Shown piece by piece: positions 49,365 to 59,254 of a stretch of 64,000 nt of DNA (positions are counted from its first letter, which is position 1; each line of letters begins with the position of its first letter). Source of the stretch: QYQD01 sp040755415 (GTDB lineage Bacteria; Desulfobacterota; QYQD01). A model generated the notes under the pieces. It had not been told where the DNA came from. It was given only the letters and a program-made list of their open reading frames with translations, and did not search any database. The stretch lies in NCBI GenBank assembly GCA_040755415.1, contig JBFMAZ010000082.1:62001-126000 (forward strand), read 5' to 3'. The position numbers were made by a program, and so were the translations under genes.

Positions 49365-50714
49365 TTATTTCAAGGCCTTTTCCAGAAACAAAGCCAGATC
49401 CTGCGCCAGGGCCTCGATCTGATCCTCTTTTTCCCCCTCCACCATCACGCGGACTAACGGCTCTGTGCCGGAGAAACGCACCAGAACCCGTCCCCGGCCC
49501 CCAAGCTCACCCTCGACCGCGGCCAGCTTTTTCTTGAAGCCGTTAATCTCATCCAGGTCTTTTTTCACGCTCACCCGCATATTTATCAGCTTCTGGGGAT
49601 ATGATTTCATGATCTTTGCCAGATCGGAGAGGGGGCGGCCGGTCTTGCAGATGATCGCGAGGAGCTGCAAAGCCGCCAATATGCCGTCGCCGGTGGTGAT
49701 ATGGTCGAGGAAAATCAGGTGTCCGGATTGTTCGCCCCCAAGGTTGTATCCACCCCTGACCATTTCTTCCACCACGTAACGGTCACCAACCCGGGTACGG
49801 ACAAGGTTGACCCCCATATTCCTCATGCACACCTCGAGCCCCATGTTGCTCATGACCGTGGTAACTAAGGTCTTTTTGCGTAGTTTTTTCTCCCTGGCCA
49901 TCATAGAGGCACAGATGGCCATGATATGATCTCCGTCAACCTTATTTCCTTTTTCATCCACGAAGATAACACGGTCTGCATCCCCGTCGAGGGCAATCCC
50001 CAGGTCAGCGCCCTTCTCCTTGACGGTCTTCTGAACCAATTCCGGATAGAGGGCACCGCAACCACGGTTGATATTTGTCCCATCCGGCTTAACTCCGATC
50101 AGGGTCAACTCGGCGCCAAGTTCCTCAAAGACGATCGGGGCCACTTTATAGGCTGCCCCATGGGCGCAATCCAGCACGATCCGCAGGCCATCCAGGCTGT
50201 AAGCTGAAGAAAACGTATTTTTGAGAAAAACGATATAACGCCCGGTGGCATCATCGATGCGGAATGCCTTACCCACCTCATCTGCCGTAGGCCTCAGGGA
50301 ATCAATTTCCTGGGAAAAAATAAGGTCTTCGATCTTCTGTTCCGTGGCATCCGGAAGTTTAAATCCATTGCCCGCAAAAAACTTTATGCCGTTGTCCTGA
50401 AACGGGTTATGAGAGGCCGAGATAATCACTCCGGCGTCAGCGCGCATATTCTTGGTAAGAAAGGCTATGCCGGGGGTCGGGAGCGGACCGACCAGGAGCA
50501 CATCCACTCCCATGGAACAGATACCGGCGGCAATGGCATTTTCAACCATGTAACCCGAAAGCCGCGTGTCCTTTCCAATAACTATACGATGCCGGCGGTT
50601 TTTATCCTTAAATACATAGGCCAAGCCGCGCCCCAGTTGCATGGCTATCTCCGTAGTCATGGGATAGACATTGGCTACGCCGCGCACACCGTCCGTACCA
50701 AAAAGTTTACGCAT
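49365..50714 (-). CDS. glmM: Phosphoglucosamine mutase
   Basis: 449 aa, standard length. Starts RKLFGTDGVRGVAN; phosphoserine loop IISASHNPFQDNGIK (~residue 100), metal loop DGDADRVIF, sugar loop GGEQSGHLIF, phosphate loop RFSGTEPLVRVM. Converts glucosamine-6-P to glucosamine-1-P for peptidoglycan and LPS. The cdaA-ybbR-glmM order is conserved widely and links c-di-AMP to wall synthesis; here an intergenic repeat separates ybbR from glmM. Confidence 0.95.
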   Translation of the reverse strand: MRKLFGTDGVRGVANVYPMTTEIAMQLGRGLAYVFKDKNRRHRIVIGKDTRLSGYMVENAIAAGICSMGVDVLLVGPLPTPGIAFLTKNMRADAGVIISASHNPFQDNGIKFFAGNGFKLPDATEQKIEDLIFSQEIDSLRPTADEVGKAFRIDDATGRYIVFLKNTFSSAYSLDGLRIVLDCAHGAAYKVAPIVFEELGAELTLIGVKPDGTNINRGCGALYPELVQKTVKEKGADLGIALDGDADRVIFVDEKGNKVDGDHIMAICASMMAREKKLRKKTLVTTVMSNMGLEVCMRNMGVNLVRTRVGDRYVVEEMVRGGYNLGGEQSGHLIFLDHITTGDGILAALQLLAIICKTGRPLSDLAKIMKSYPQKLINMRVSVKKDLDEINGFKKKLAAVEGELGGRGRVLVRFSGTEPLVRVMVEGEKEDQIEALAQDLALFLEKALK

Positions 50715-50754
50715 ATATCAACACCTTATACAAAAACCTTAAGCACTTCATGCC

Positions 50755-50941
50755 AAGGACAAATCCGAAACAAATTTCAAAACTCAAAGTTCAAATGAAA
50801 TCCAAATGACTAAATGCCCAAACTTATCCGCATGGGTATGTTTTGTCATTTGAACTTTGGGCTTCATTTGACATTTGAGCTTTGACATTTGTCATTGATT
50901 TGATCCGCCTCCGGCGGAGATTTTGGCATTTGTACTTGTCG
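50755..50941. repeat. Interspersed imperfect inverted repeat (ACAAATCCGAAACAAATT type)
   Basis: A long AT-rich imperfect palindrome between glmM and ybbR: 'AAACTCAAAGTTCAAATG' on the left is inverted as 'CATTTGAACTTTGGGC' on the right. It contains the small palindrome TCCGCCTCCGGCGGA. Related in style to the copies at 2771 and 28580 but more diverged. Confidence 0.65.
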
Positions 50942-50947
50942 TGTAAG

Positions 50948-51874
50948 TTACTTCTTCAAAATAATTATCCTGACCGATTTCGGCTCGGCCTTCTCTATTT
51001 CTACACCTGAGGGGGCCTCAATAACAGGCTGTCTCACATGTGTGCCGGGACGCAGCCCCTCCAGTTTCACCACGGCCCGGATACCCTGTTTCCAGGCCGC
51101 ATTTTGCAGTACACTCACCGGCCCCTTTATTGATACTTCTACATTACGGGGGTTAATCTTATAGCCATAGGCCGTCCCCACACCCTCCACAGGTATAACC
51201 AGGCTCTTTCGTATAATCTTTTCCTCAACTTGTATATAGGCAGTCACCTGCGGTTCACCTGCTACCCTCAGGTGATACCTGTGCAAGTCAAGTCCTGCTA
51301 CAGCCTTCGTACTTATACTAAGTCCTGAAATATCAATAGGCCGGGTCAAGGCCTTTTTAACTTTAGCCACTTCCCTGGCTGCACCAACCAAAACTACTTT
51401 AGCCGGTTTAAGTTCCACTCCCTTTAGTTCGTAACCAGTGGCTACTGCACCCTTTAATACGGCCTCAACCGGCACTTCCCGCCAGGCCAGCGGCTCCAGG
51501 ACCAGGGTCACTTGGGAAGGATGGATACGTGTTACCTGGACCTCCCTCGGGAGACGAATACCTTCGGAAGTAATATGCAATGTCATCTTTCCCGGTGTGG
51601 CCTTGGCCAGATCCACCACATGGCTAAGACGCCGGGTGACCAGTTCACGCACCAGACTGCGTGGCCCATAGACACGCACATCAATCATGCCGTTAAACTC
51701 ATTGCTGATAACCAGATCATCCGGCATGTTAACCAATTCCAGGGGGACACTAAGACTTACCTCGGCCTTTTCCTCTCCCACCACAAAGAACCACAAAAAC
51801 AGGGCAAATGCCAGGGCTAAGAGCTTAATCCCGATATTCTTTCTCCAGAATCTCTGCGTCTTACCGGCCTTCAT
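50948..51874 (-). CDS. CdaR/YbbR-domain protein
   Basis: 308 aa. One N-terminal transmembrane helix (IGIKLLALAFALFLWFFVVG) followed by about three YbbR repeats, each with the pattern 'V.G....V..V......ID.S' (for example VYGPRSLVRELVTRRLSHVVDL, VLVGAAREVAKVKKALTRPIDI). YbbR proteins interact with and modulate the diadenylate cyclase CdaA at the membrane. Start overlaps the cdaA 3' end by 4 bp, consistent with coupling. Confidence 0.88.
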   Translation of the reverse strand: MKAGKTQRFWRKNIGIKLLALAFALFLWFFVVGEEKAEVSLSVPLELVNMPDDLVISNEFNGMIDVRVYGPRSLVRELVTRRLSHVVDLAKATPGKMTLHITSEGIRLPREVQVTRIHPSQVTLVLEPLAWREVPVEAVLKGAVATGYELKGVELKPAKVVLVGAAREVAKVKKALTRPIDISGLSISTKAVAGLDLHRYHLRVAGEPQVTAYIQVEEKIIRKSLVIPVEGVGTAYGYKINPRNVEVSIKGPVSVLQNAAWKQGIRAVVKLEGLRPGTHVRQPVIEAPSGVEIEKAEPKSVRIIILKK

Positions 51875-52671
51875 TTTTTAATCATTGTACCTATGAGTTT
51901 TTTCCACCACTGCCTGCCGTCCTTTTCCTCTTTCCAGATACCCTGAAGCATATTTCTTAAGGTCACAGCGTCGAGATCGCGCGTTATTTTACCATCAATA
52001 GCCACGGAGATAGTCCCGGTCTCCTCTGAGACCACTACTACCACTGCATCGGTATGCTCGGTCAGGCCAACTGCCGCCCGGTGCCGCGTACCCAGTTTTT
52101 TGCTCAGGAATGGGTTGGTAGAAAGGGGCAAAAAACACCCGGCGTGCGAGATGCGGCCATTACGGATGACTACTGCTCCATCATGTACGGGTGAGGTTGG
52201 ATAAAAGATACTCAACAGTATCTCCCGGCTGACCCGGGCATCAATGGGCACACCAGATTCCAGGTAATCCTTCAGGCCGGCCTCCCTCTCGAGGGCTATT
52301 AATCCACCAATCCCCTTATTCGAAAGCGATACAGCCGACCGAACCACCTCTTCCAAGATCTGCAGCGTGGCTGTATCTGCTTTTAGAAATGGGGTACGGC
52401 CAACCTGCATTAAGGCCCGGCGAATGTCATCCTGAAAAATGATAACTACTAAAAGAAAAAAGGAACTTAAAAAGGTGCCGAGCAGCCAGTGCAGGGTTTG
52501 CAATCCCACCTCACGCGCCATGAAATAGAAAACGACCAGAATAGCCAGGCCGGCCACCATCTGCACAGCCCGCGTGCCGCGAATAAAAAGGATTATCTCA
52601 TAGATAATAAAGGCCACCAGCAGAATATCCAGGACATCCTGCCAGCGCAATGTGGTCAAATATTCAATCAT
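51871..52671 (-). CDS. cdaA: Diadenylate cyclase
   Basis: 266 aa. Three N-terminal transmembrane helices (residues of about 13-75), then a DAC domain with SPVHDGAVVIRNGRI (DGA motif) and GTRHRAAVGLTE (RHR motif), the catalytic pair. Makes c-di-AMP from two ATP at the inner membrane face. Coupled with the YbbR gene and, upstream, folP; this order is seen in many Desulfobacterota. Confidence 0.94.
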   Translation of the reverse strand: MIEYLTTLRWQDVLDILLVAFIIYEIILFIRGTRAVQMVAGLAILVVFYFMAREVGLQTLHWLLGTFLSSFFLLVVIIFQDDIRRALMQVGRTPFLKADTATLQILEEVVRSAVSLSNKGIGGLIALEREAGLKDYLESGVPIDARVSREILLSIFYPTSPVHDGAVVIRNGRISHAGCFLPLSTNPFLSKKLGTRHRAAVGLTEHTDAVVVVVSEETGTISVAIDGKITRDLDAVTLRNMLQGIWKEEKDGRQWWKKLIGTMIKK

Positions 52672-52705
52672 TTTCCTGCGTGCTTTCCAGCATTACAGTT
52701 AGTTT

Positions 52706-52812
52706 CCATCCGAAAATCCCCCTGTATCCCCCTTTTCCAAAGGGGGATTTCAATATTTTCCCCCCCCTTTAGCAAAGGGGGGGCTGGGGGGATTTGGCAG
52801 TTTCCGGATGGA
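52706..52812. repeat. REP-like element bounded by TCCATCCG inverted repeats
   Basis: TCCATCCG (52706-52713) and CGGATGGA (52805-52812) enclose the palindromes CCCCCTTTTCCAAAGGGGG and CCCCCCCTTTAGCAAAGGGGGGG, the same core as inside mpl. Lies between cdaA and folP. Confidence 0.8.
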
Positions 52813-52818
52813 CACTAG

Positions 52819-53778
52819 TTAATGACTGACTACCGTATGCTGAATGCTGCCCTTCCGGATGGCCTCTACTATACGGACCGTGCGTACGGCAGAACGTACA
52901 TCATGTACCCGCACTATATGTGCGCCCTCCCAGACACCCACAGCCACTACGGCCTGCGTAGCCACATCTCTTTCCCAAACGTCGATATCCAATATCTTGC
53001 CGATAAAACTCTTGCGTGACGGCCCGATCAGGATCGGCCGCCCCAGTTCCTGAAAGGCAGAGATAGACCGAAGAAGCATTAAGTTGTGATCCGCGTTCTT
53101 GCCAAAGCCGATGCCGGGATCGAGTATAAATCTATTTCTATCCATTCCCCTTGTCTCGGCCCAGGCCAGGCGTTCACGCAAAAAAGCCATTACTTCCCCC
53201 ACCACATCGTCATAATAAGGCCTTACCTGCATGTCCTGTGGCATTCCCTGCATGTGCATAAGGATGGCCGGGACTTGATGTTTGAGTAGCACATCAACCA
53301 TGGCCGGGTCATAACGCAGCGCCGTAACATCATTGACTATGTCCGCGCCGGCAGAAACGGCTGCCCCGGCTACTTCGGCCTTATAAGTATCTATAGAGAG
53401 CAGGACATCCCATCGCTTTCGGATAGCCTCTATCACAGGCACCACCCGGGACAATTCTTCCCGAACGGGGACAGGCTGCGCAAAAGGACGGGTGGATTCT
53501 CCGCCTACGTCAATGATGTCCGCCCCGGCCCCGATCATATCTTCCGCGTGTTTAAGGGCAGCATCCGGCGCCGTATAACGGCCGCCGTCAGAAAAGGAAT
53601 CCGGCGTGACATTGAGTATGCCCATTACATAGGTCTTTGCGCCAAAGGACAGCGCCCTGCCCTTGCAGACCAATGTCAAACCCTGTTCACCCATGATGAC
53701 CGTCTTAAAGAAATACCGGAAACCTAAACCCAATAAATGTAAGGAAGGTTCTTTGTTATAGGCAACGTCACCGGTCAT
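52819..53778 (-). CDS. folP: Dihydropteroate synthase
   Basis: TIM-barrel family member: GILNVTPDSFSDGG, DIIDVGGESTRPF, the pterin/phosphate sites FILDPGIGFGK and IGPSRKSFIG. Condenses pterin pyrophosphate with p-aminobenzoate in folate synthesis. The open frame starts at 53778; the conserved protein begins near Met29 (53694, MGEQGLTLV), either is possible and neither has a strong ribosome site. Downstream of ftsH, upstream of cdaA. Confidence 0.93.
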   Translation of the reverse strand: MTGDVAYNKEPSLHLLGLGFRYFFKTVIMGEQGLTLVCKGRALSFGAKTYVMGILNVTPDSFSDGGRYTAPDAALKHAEDMIGAGADIIDVGGESTRPFAQPVPVREELSRVVPVIEAIRKRWDVLLSIDTYKAEVAGAAVSAGADIVNDVTALRYDPAMVDVLLKHQVPAILMHMQGMPQDMQVRPYYDDVVGEVMAFLRERLAWAETRGMDRNRFILDPGIGFGKNADHNLMLLRSISAFQELGRPILIGPSRKSFIGKILDIDVWERDVATQAVVAVGVWEGAHIVRVHDVRSAVRTVRIVEAIRKGSIQHTVVSH

Positions 53779-53955
53779 TAGTCATTAGTTAGCGCTCATC
53801 CGGCTCTAGGCCGACCGTAGGCCGGAAGCTATCGTTTCCGTCTTCACGCTTTCAGCGGTCAGCAAAAAAACAACAAATAGCGCCTTAAGCTGAATGTTGA
53901 TAGCTGAGTGCTGATCGCTTCTGTCAGTGACAAATGACTATTGACTAATGACATC
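53779..53955. repeat. Imperfect inverted repeat between ftsH and folP
   Basis: GTCATTAGTCATTAGTTAGC on the left is partly inverted as 'GACTATTGACTAATGAC' on the right, with AGCGCTCA/TGAGTGCT-type inner arms. Non-coding; resembles the GTCAGTAGTC-type repeats near 57400 and 62340. Confidence 0.55.
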
Positions 53956-53975
53956 CGGCAGAAGTGGATCCGGCG

Positions 53976-55787
53976 TTAAGCTGCTGTTGGTTCTCTTTTT
54001 CCGTTTAATCCTAAGATCTTGTCGATGTCTTCCGCATCCAGAGACTCCCGCTCCAATAAGGAGTTGGCCAGCTTATGCAGGGACTGGATATTCTCGTGTA
54101 TAATGTCTTTAGCGCGTTGATAACTTTCCGTTACTAAGCGCTTAATCTCTCCATCGATCCGGACCGCTGTTGCCTCGCTATAATCCTTGTGTTGGGCTAT
54201 CTCCTTACCCAAAAAGATATGCTCTTCCCTTTTACCAAAAGACAGCGGCCCCATCTCTTCGCTCATGCCCCAGTTACAAACCATCTTACGTGCCAATTCG
54301 GTAGCCCGTTCAATATCGTTGCCGGCTCCGGTAGTAAACTGCTTTAAAACAAGCTCCTCGGCCGCCCGTCCTCCCAGGAGGATGACGAGATTATTAATCA
54401 GATAGTCCTTTTGATAGGTATGCCTCTCATCGATGGGTAGTTGCTGGGTAAGACCAAGGGCCCTGCCGCGGGGGATAATGGTTACCTTATGGATGGGATC
54501 AGCCCCGGGCAGGAGTTTGGCTACCAGGGCATGGCCGGCCTCATGAAAGGCGGTTATGCGTTTTTCTTCCTCCGTGATGATCATACTGCGCCTCTCCGTG
54601 CCCATCATGACCTTATCCTTGGCCTCTTCAAAATCAGACATCTGGAGTTTTTCCTTATTCTTCCGGGCTGCGAGCAAGGCGGCCTCATTGACCATGTTTT
54701 CCAGATCCGCTCCGCTGAAGCCGGGCGTGCCCCGCGCCAGGACGCTCAAATCCACATCACCGTCCATGGGCATATTTCTCGAATGCACCCTCAAAATGCC
54801 TTCACGGCCGCGGACATCGGGCGTGGGTACGACCACCTGCCTGTCAAACCGTCCGGGCCTAAGCAAGGCCGGGTCAAGGACATCCGGCCTGTTGGTGGCC
54901 GCGACGATAATAACCCCCTCGCTCGACTCAAACCCATCCATCTCAACGAGAAGCTGATTGAGGGTCTGCTCTCTTTCATCATGGCCTCCTCCCAGTCCGG
55001 CGCCCCGGTGGCGGCCCACCGCATCGATCTCATCGATGAAGATAATGCACGGGGCGTTTTTCTTCCCCTGCATAAAGAGGTCGCGCACCCTGGAGGCACC
55101 CACACCTACAAACATCTCCACAAAATCGGAACCGCTTATACTGAAAAAAGGCACCCCGGCCTCTCCGGCTATGGCCTTGGCCAACAAGGTCTTCCCCGTC
55201 CCCGGCGCTCCCATGAGGAGCACACCCTTGGGAATCCGCCCCCCGAGACGAGTGAACCTCTTGGGATCTTTCAAAAAATCGATGATCTCGGCCAGTTCCT
55301 CCTTGGCCTCATCTATACCCGCTACATCAGCAAATGTTGTCTTGACATTCTGGCCGGAAAGAAGTCTGGCCCGGCTCTTGCCGAAGGAAAGGGCCTTGCC
55401 GCCCCCGGCCTGCATCTGGCGCATAAAAAATATCCAGCCCCCTATGAGAAGCAGCATGGGCAGCCATGAGATAATCAGCGTCCAATACCATGGGGATTCC
55501 TCCGCCGGCTTTGCCGCTATTTTGACGTTGGCCTGTCGCAGAATTTTAACCAGGTCAACATCCTTTGGGGCGTATGTCTTGAAGGCCCGGCCATTAACAT
55601 ACTGCCCATGGACGCGCTCTCCCTGCACCGTTACCCGCGACACCTCTCCCTTTTCCACCTTATCCAGAAAGTCGCTATAGGTTACCTCACTGCTATCCTC
55701 TCCCGGACGATTGAAGAATTGAAACAAAAGGATCATTACCAGGCCGATAATGAGCCAGAGGGATAGATTCTTATAAAACGTATTCAA
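53976..55787 (-). CDS. ftsH: ATP-dependent zinc metalloprotease FtsH
   Basis: 603 aa. Two transmembrane helices (residues of about 8-24 and 103-122) enclose a periplasmic domain. AAA+ domain: Walker A GAPGTGKTLLAKA, Walker B IIFIDEIDAVGRHRG, second-region NRPDVLDPALLRPGRFDRQ. Protease: FHEAGHALVAKLL (HExxH). Degrades membrane and regulatory proteins. Directly downstream of tilS as in most bacteria; hydrophobic start and AAA signatures leave no doubt. Confidence 0.96.
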   Translation of the reverse strand: MNTFYKNLSLWLIIGLVMILLFQFFNRPGEDSSEVTYSDFLDKVEKGEVSRVTVQGERVHGQYVNGRAFKTYAPKDVDLVKILRQANVKIAAKPAEESPWYWTLIISWLPMLLLIGGWIFFMRQMQAGGGKALSFGKSRARLLSGQNVKTTFADVAGIDEAKEELAEIIDFLKDPKRFTRLGGRIPKGVLLMGAPGTGKTLLAKAIAGEAGVPFFSISGSDFVEMFVGVGASRVRDLFMQGKKNAPCIIFIDEIDAVGRHRGAGLGGGHDEREQTLNQLLVEMDGFESSEGVIIVAATNRPDVLDPALLRPGRFDRQVVVPTPDVRGREGILRVHSRNMPMDGDVDLSVLARGTPGFSGADLENMVNEAALLAARKNKEKLQMSDFEEAKDKVMMGTERRSMIITEEEKRITAFHEAGHALVAKLLPGADPIHKVTIIPRGRALGLTQQLPIDERHTYQKDYLINNLVILLGGRAAEELVLKQFTTGAGNDIERATELARKMVCNWGMSEEMGPLSFGKREEHIFLGKEIAQHKDYSEATAVRIDGEIKRLVTESYQRAKDIIHENIQSLHKLANSLLERESLDAEDIDKILGLNGKREPTAA

Positions 55788-55897
55788 AAAGTCCTCCCTG
55801 CTTTTACATTAATTATAAGATTACGTTATTTTCTCACGGTCTTAACGTAAGGAAAAATGCCATATTTTGCAAGCAAAATATATGCCTTCCGTCTTTT

Positions 55898-57310
55898 TCA
55901 GTCTAATGAAACCCTGAGTATCTGTTCTGTTTTTTCGGTAACTTTGAACCGTTCGTCAACCCGCCATCCAAGTATCCCTATAATCTGACCGTCCTGCTCA
56001 ATTATGGGGATTTTCGACCTGAGAGGCCGTGGTATTTTCTTGTTAATAAAATAGTCCTTGACCTTTTGACTGCCGCCCAGGCCGTCTGGATAAAACCGGT
56101 CGCCCGGCCGAAAATTACGCACTACCAGGGGGAAAAAGATTCGCCCGTAATCAAAACAAGAGGCGGGGTGCGAATTTTCATGGAGAGAAGGCCCTACCCC
56201 CACTACTTCGAGGGAGACCGATTGTCCGATCCCCGGCAAAAAATACCTCCCCAGGCCGTTTATCTCATATGAGAAATCTCCGGGCATCTCCGCGATCTTC
56301 TTCCGGCTAAATCTCAATTCCTGATAGATCCTCTCTACTGTTACCCCCCCGGGCAGGGAAATCTTTCTATAGGGGCCGTCTCTCATGGCCAGGGATTGAA
56401 CGGATTCCAGGTGTCTGAAACCGATGTCCTTCAATCTTGTCCCGCTTAATTCAAGGCCCTTTTGCATGACCCTCATCTGAATCGGCCATGGAATTTCCTG
56501 ATAACGCCTTAAATCCAGCGTTATCACCTGCCCCTCCGGCCCTTCGTCCAAGTTAACGAGGTCCGTCCATACCTCCTCGGCCATACTCGCCAGCAGGCCC
56601 TCATCCTCCCGTAGTATAGAAGCAGTCTGAAGCAGGATTCGACGGATACGCGGGTTAAAATTGGCCTCCAGCACGGGTAGTAAATCATGCCGGATACGGT
56701 TCCGCAGGAAACCACGGGCCTCGTTTGAACTATCAATCCGAAAAGAAAATTTATTGGCCGTTAAATAAGATAAAATATCGGCTCGCGAGACATCAAGTAA
56801 GGGTCGCACAAAAAGACCCTCCCGGATAAAAGGCATGCCGGATAGCCCCCTAGCCCCGGCCCCACGAATCAGACGCAATAAAAATTCCTCGGCCTGGTCA
56901 TCGGCCGTGTGGCCTAGGGCTACTTTTCGCGCCCCTGTTTTTTTTGCCGCTTCTCGCAAAAACTTATAACGAAGTTCGCGGCAGGCCTCTTCCAGTGAAA
57001 GCCCTTTTTGTTTCTTTAACGTAAGGACATCACCCCGGCCCAAATGAAAGGGCAGGTCGAGTTCTTCGGCCAGATTTTGGACGAAAACGGCGTCTTCGGC
57101 AGATTCTGTCCCGCGGAGGCCATGATCGAAATGAGCCACAGAGAGCTGGAACGGGCGGGCTTCTCTTAATTCGCACAGGAGATGGAGCAGGGCCACCGAG
57201 TCCGGGCCGCCGGAGACCGCCGCCACCACGTTATCCCCGGCACAAAACATGCCGTATCGGTCCACCGTCTTCCGAAATATGGATCTTAAGGGTACCTGTT
57301 TCTCTTTCAC
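55898..57310 (-). CDS. tilS: tRNA(Ile)-lysidine synthetase
   Basis: 470 aa. PP-loop AAVSGGPDSVALLHLL near residue 30, HFDHGLRG, the conserved ALGHTADDQAEEFLLRLIRGAG, DSSNEARGFLRNRIRHDLLP, and the C-terminal TilS domain (RPGDRFYPDGLGG, VKDYFINKKIPR). Converts C34 of tRNA-Ile2 to lysidine, essential for AUA decoding. Followed by ftsH after 110 bp. Confidence 0.95.
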   Translation of the reverse strand: MKEKQVPLRSIFRKTVDRYGMFCAGDNVVAAVSGGPDSVALLHLLCELREARPFQLSVAHFDHGLRGTESAEDAVFVQNLAEELDLPFHLGRGDVLTLKKQKGLSLEEACRELRYKFLREAAKKTGARKVALGHTADDQAEEFLLRLIRGAGARGLSGMPFIREGLFVRPLLDVSRADILSYLTANKFSFRIDSSNEARGFLRNRIRHDLLPVLEANFNPRIRRILLQTASILREDEGLLASMAEEVWTDLVNLDEGPEGQVITLDLRRYQEIPWPIQMRVMQKGLELSGTRLKDIGFRHLESVQSLAMRDGPYRKISLPGGVTVERIYQELRFSRKKIAEMPGDFSYEINGLGRYFLPGIGQSVSLEVVGVGPSLHENSHPASCFDYGRIFFPLVVRNFRPGDRFYPDGLGGSQKVKDYFINKKIPRPLRSKIPIIEQDGQIIGILGWRVDERFKVTEKTEQILRVSLD

Positions 57311-57394
57311 TTAGGTTAACTATAATCTTTTTGCCCGATGCTGACAAGGGGGAGATTCTTTGATTTTACCGCAGAGATCGCGGAGAATGCCGAG

Positions 57395-57450
57395 ATACAG
57401 TAGTCAGTAGTCCGTAGTCCGTTGCAACTGACAACTGACAACGGACAATA
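57395..57450. repeat. GTCAGTAGTCCGT short repeat/inverted repeat
   Basis: Tandem AGTAGTC words, then GTCCGTTG-CAA and the inverted CAACGGAC. Intergenic; same style as the repeats at 53779 and 62338. Confidence 0.5.
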
Positions 57451-57502
57451 AGTGCCCGGCGGTGAAAAGGCCTTCTTATGAGAACGTCACTGTCGGCAAA
57501 TT

Positions 57503-57531
57503 AAAAAGCCGGCATATCTTGCCGGCTTTTT
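57503..57531. terminator. Bidirectional Rho-independent terminator
   Basis: AAAAAGCCGGCA-TATCT-TGCCGGCTTTTT: 12-bp perfect stem with A and T tracts on both sides. Ends the TauE operon (minus strand). Confidence 0.9.
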
Positions 57532-57557
57532 AGAAACATTGTTACAACCTTATGCCG

Positions 57558-57986
57558 TTAATGTCCACCGGCCGCAATTAAACCTGATGCGGCCGCGGCC
57601 AGGACAATGACCTCAAGCAGGGCCAGCACGGCATAGACAATGTCCTTTTTCTTCAGCAAGGTGGGGATGATGGCGGCATAACAGATGATCGTTACACCGG
57701 CCAGAAGGACTATGCCGATGAAGTTTAGAAAATCACCCTTACCCAGTTGGGAGGCCCACCACCAGCCCGGGGTAATATTAGCTACATGGAGGTAATCATG
57801 GACATTCATAGACCAATATCGACTCAAGTCTCCTACCGGTACATATGGTTCAAGGATACCCAAGAGATACACAACAAAGGTTACAACCAGGATTCCCAGC
57901 CCTACAAGCATGCCCTTTTCAAGGACACCGGCATATACCACTTGTTCCCCGGATGCTCCCGGTTTCTTTATTTCTTTTGCTCCCAT
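57558..57986 (-). CDS. Small membrane protein paired with TauE exporter
   Basis: 142 aa with three predicted transmembrane segments: GMLVGLGILVVTFVVYLLGIL, FLNFIGIVLLAGVTIICYAA and DIVYAVLALLEVIVLAAAAS. The loop holds SMNVHDYLHVANITPGWWW. It resembles DUF1634-type partners of TauE exporters in general layout, but I cannot confirm the family. 25 nt after the TauE gene and followed by the terminator; probably an accessory subunit in sulfur-anion transport. Confidence 0.6.
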   Translation of the reverse strand: MGAKEIKKPGASGEQVVYAGVLEKGMLVGLGILVVTFVVYLLGILEPYVPVGDLSRYWSMNVHDYLHVANITPGWWWASQLGKGDFLNFIGIVLLAGVTIICYAAIIPTLLKKKDIVYAVLALLEVIVLAAAASGLIAAGGH

Positions 57987-58011
57987 TAGGACGTTGCCTC
58001 CTTAAGTCTCA

Positions 58012-58962
58012 TTAAAAAAGTTTTATCCCTAATCCCTTGGTCAGGGCCTTGATTCCGGCAAAGGCCAGGATGCCGATGACCATCCAGCGGATGAAGGCGG
58101 GCTTGGCCTTGGCCAAAATCTTAACCCCGACAAGAGATCCCAGCATGATGCCGATCAAACTCGGAACTACCATCATCGGTATGACACAGCCTTGATTCAA
58201 ATAAATCCACGCAGCCGAGGTGTCGGTGATGGATAAGAGGAATTTGCTCGTGGCCACGCTGATCTTGAGCGGGGCGCCCATCATAAGATTGAGCACCGGC
58301 ACATTCGCCCAGCCGGCGCCGAGACCAAACATACCGGCCATGACACCGATAACAATAAAGGTGGCCAGCCCCAGAGGCGTCCGGTGTACGCGCCACTCGA
58401 TATCCTTGCCGGTGCTCTCCTCGCGATATATGCCTGTGATGTGCAAGGCGGTGGACAGGGCATCGGGGTTCCTGACCTCGGGAAATTCAGATTTCTTGGC
58501 GGTGAGCATGATAACACAAATACCAAGAATCGTTGCCCCCAAGGCGGTCTGGACAACGTTCGTGGGAAGGGCCAGACCGAGCATGGCTCCCACTATGGCA
58601 CAGGCAGAGGCGATTATCGCCACCGGTATAGCCAAGCGCAGGCTAGCCATGTTCCTCTTGAGGAGACCGGGCCCGGCGGCCAGGGCTCCGGAAAGGGCTA
58701 CCAGCAGACCACACCCGCGCACGAAATCAAGGTGAAAAGGGAAAAATCCGCTGATGATCGGGACGAACAATACCCCGCCGCCGACACCGCCCAAGACAGC
58801 GACAATCCCCATGACAAAAGTGACCACCAAAAGGATAATCGGCCACTGCCACCATGGCCCGCCGGCGTCCGCCGCCGCGTTCGGATCAACTGCAGCCAGC
58901 GCCGGACCTATCCAGAGAAAGACGAGTAAAAAAACGGCAATTGGAAGCAAGTATCGTTTCAT
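58012..58962 (-). CDS. TauE/SafE-family sulfite/sulfonate exporter
   Basis: 316 aa with about eight transmembrane helices and a cleavable-looking start (LLPIAVFLLVFLWIGPALA). Family features: FVMGIVAVLGGVGGGVLFVPII, RGCGLLVALSGALAAGPGLL, GVMAGMFGLGAGWANVPVLN, and the KISVATSKFLLSITDTS helix. Exports small sulfur oxyanions or sulfonates; a good fit for a sulfur-metabolising anaerobe. A loop of about 50 residues in the middle (LHITGIYREESTGKDIEW) is larger than in short homologues. First gene of a two-gene operon. Confidence 0.85.
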   Translation of the reverse strand: MKRYLLPIAVFLLVFLWIGPALAAVDPNAAADAGGPWWQWPIILLVVTFVMGIVAVLGGVGGGVLFVPIISGFFPFHLDFVRGCGLLVALSGALAAGPGLLKRNMASLRLAIPVAIIASACAIVGAMLGLALPTNVVQTALGATILGICVIMLTAKKSEFPEVRNPDALSTALHITGIYREESTGKDIEWRVHRTPLGLATFIVIGVMAGMFGLGAGWANVPVLNLMMGAPLKISVATSKFLLSITDTSAAWIYLNQGCVIPMMVVPSLIGIMLGSLVGVKILAKAKPAFIRWMVIGILAFAGIKALTKGLGIKLF

Positions 58963-59254
58963 TTTGCATCTCCAGTGTTGTAAAATTACAATATGCCGAT
59001 TTTATAAATGAATTGTTCTTCAATGTCAAGTATGATTTGACATCTGTCGCTTTTTTGTGTCAAGCTGGAATAGAAAGGCCCGCTTTTTATGCGTGGGCCT
59101 GCTGATGTTTCGGCATTACAATTTACAACTTTTTTGTTGACTTTTGAAACGCAATATTGGAAAGTTCTCTATATCTGGAAGAACAGACCGGGCTTTTTTC
59201 GGACGTGTATCTTAAGTATAGTCTACTAACGTTGAAAGGGAGGTTACTTACGTT

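Noticed and set aside
54441..55469. 342-codon plus-strand ORF opposite ftsH
   Set aside because: Antisense shadow of ftsH.
59076..59102. Hairpin AGGCCC...GGGCCT with short T run on the minus strand
   Set aside because: Bulged stem, and no minus-strand gene ends there.
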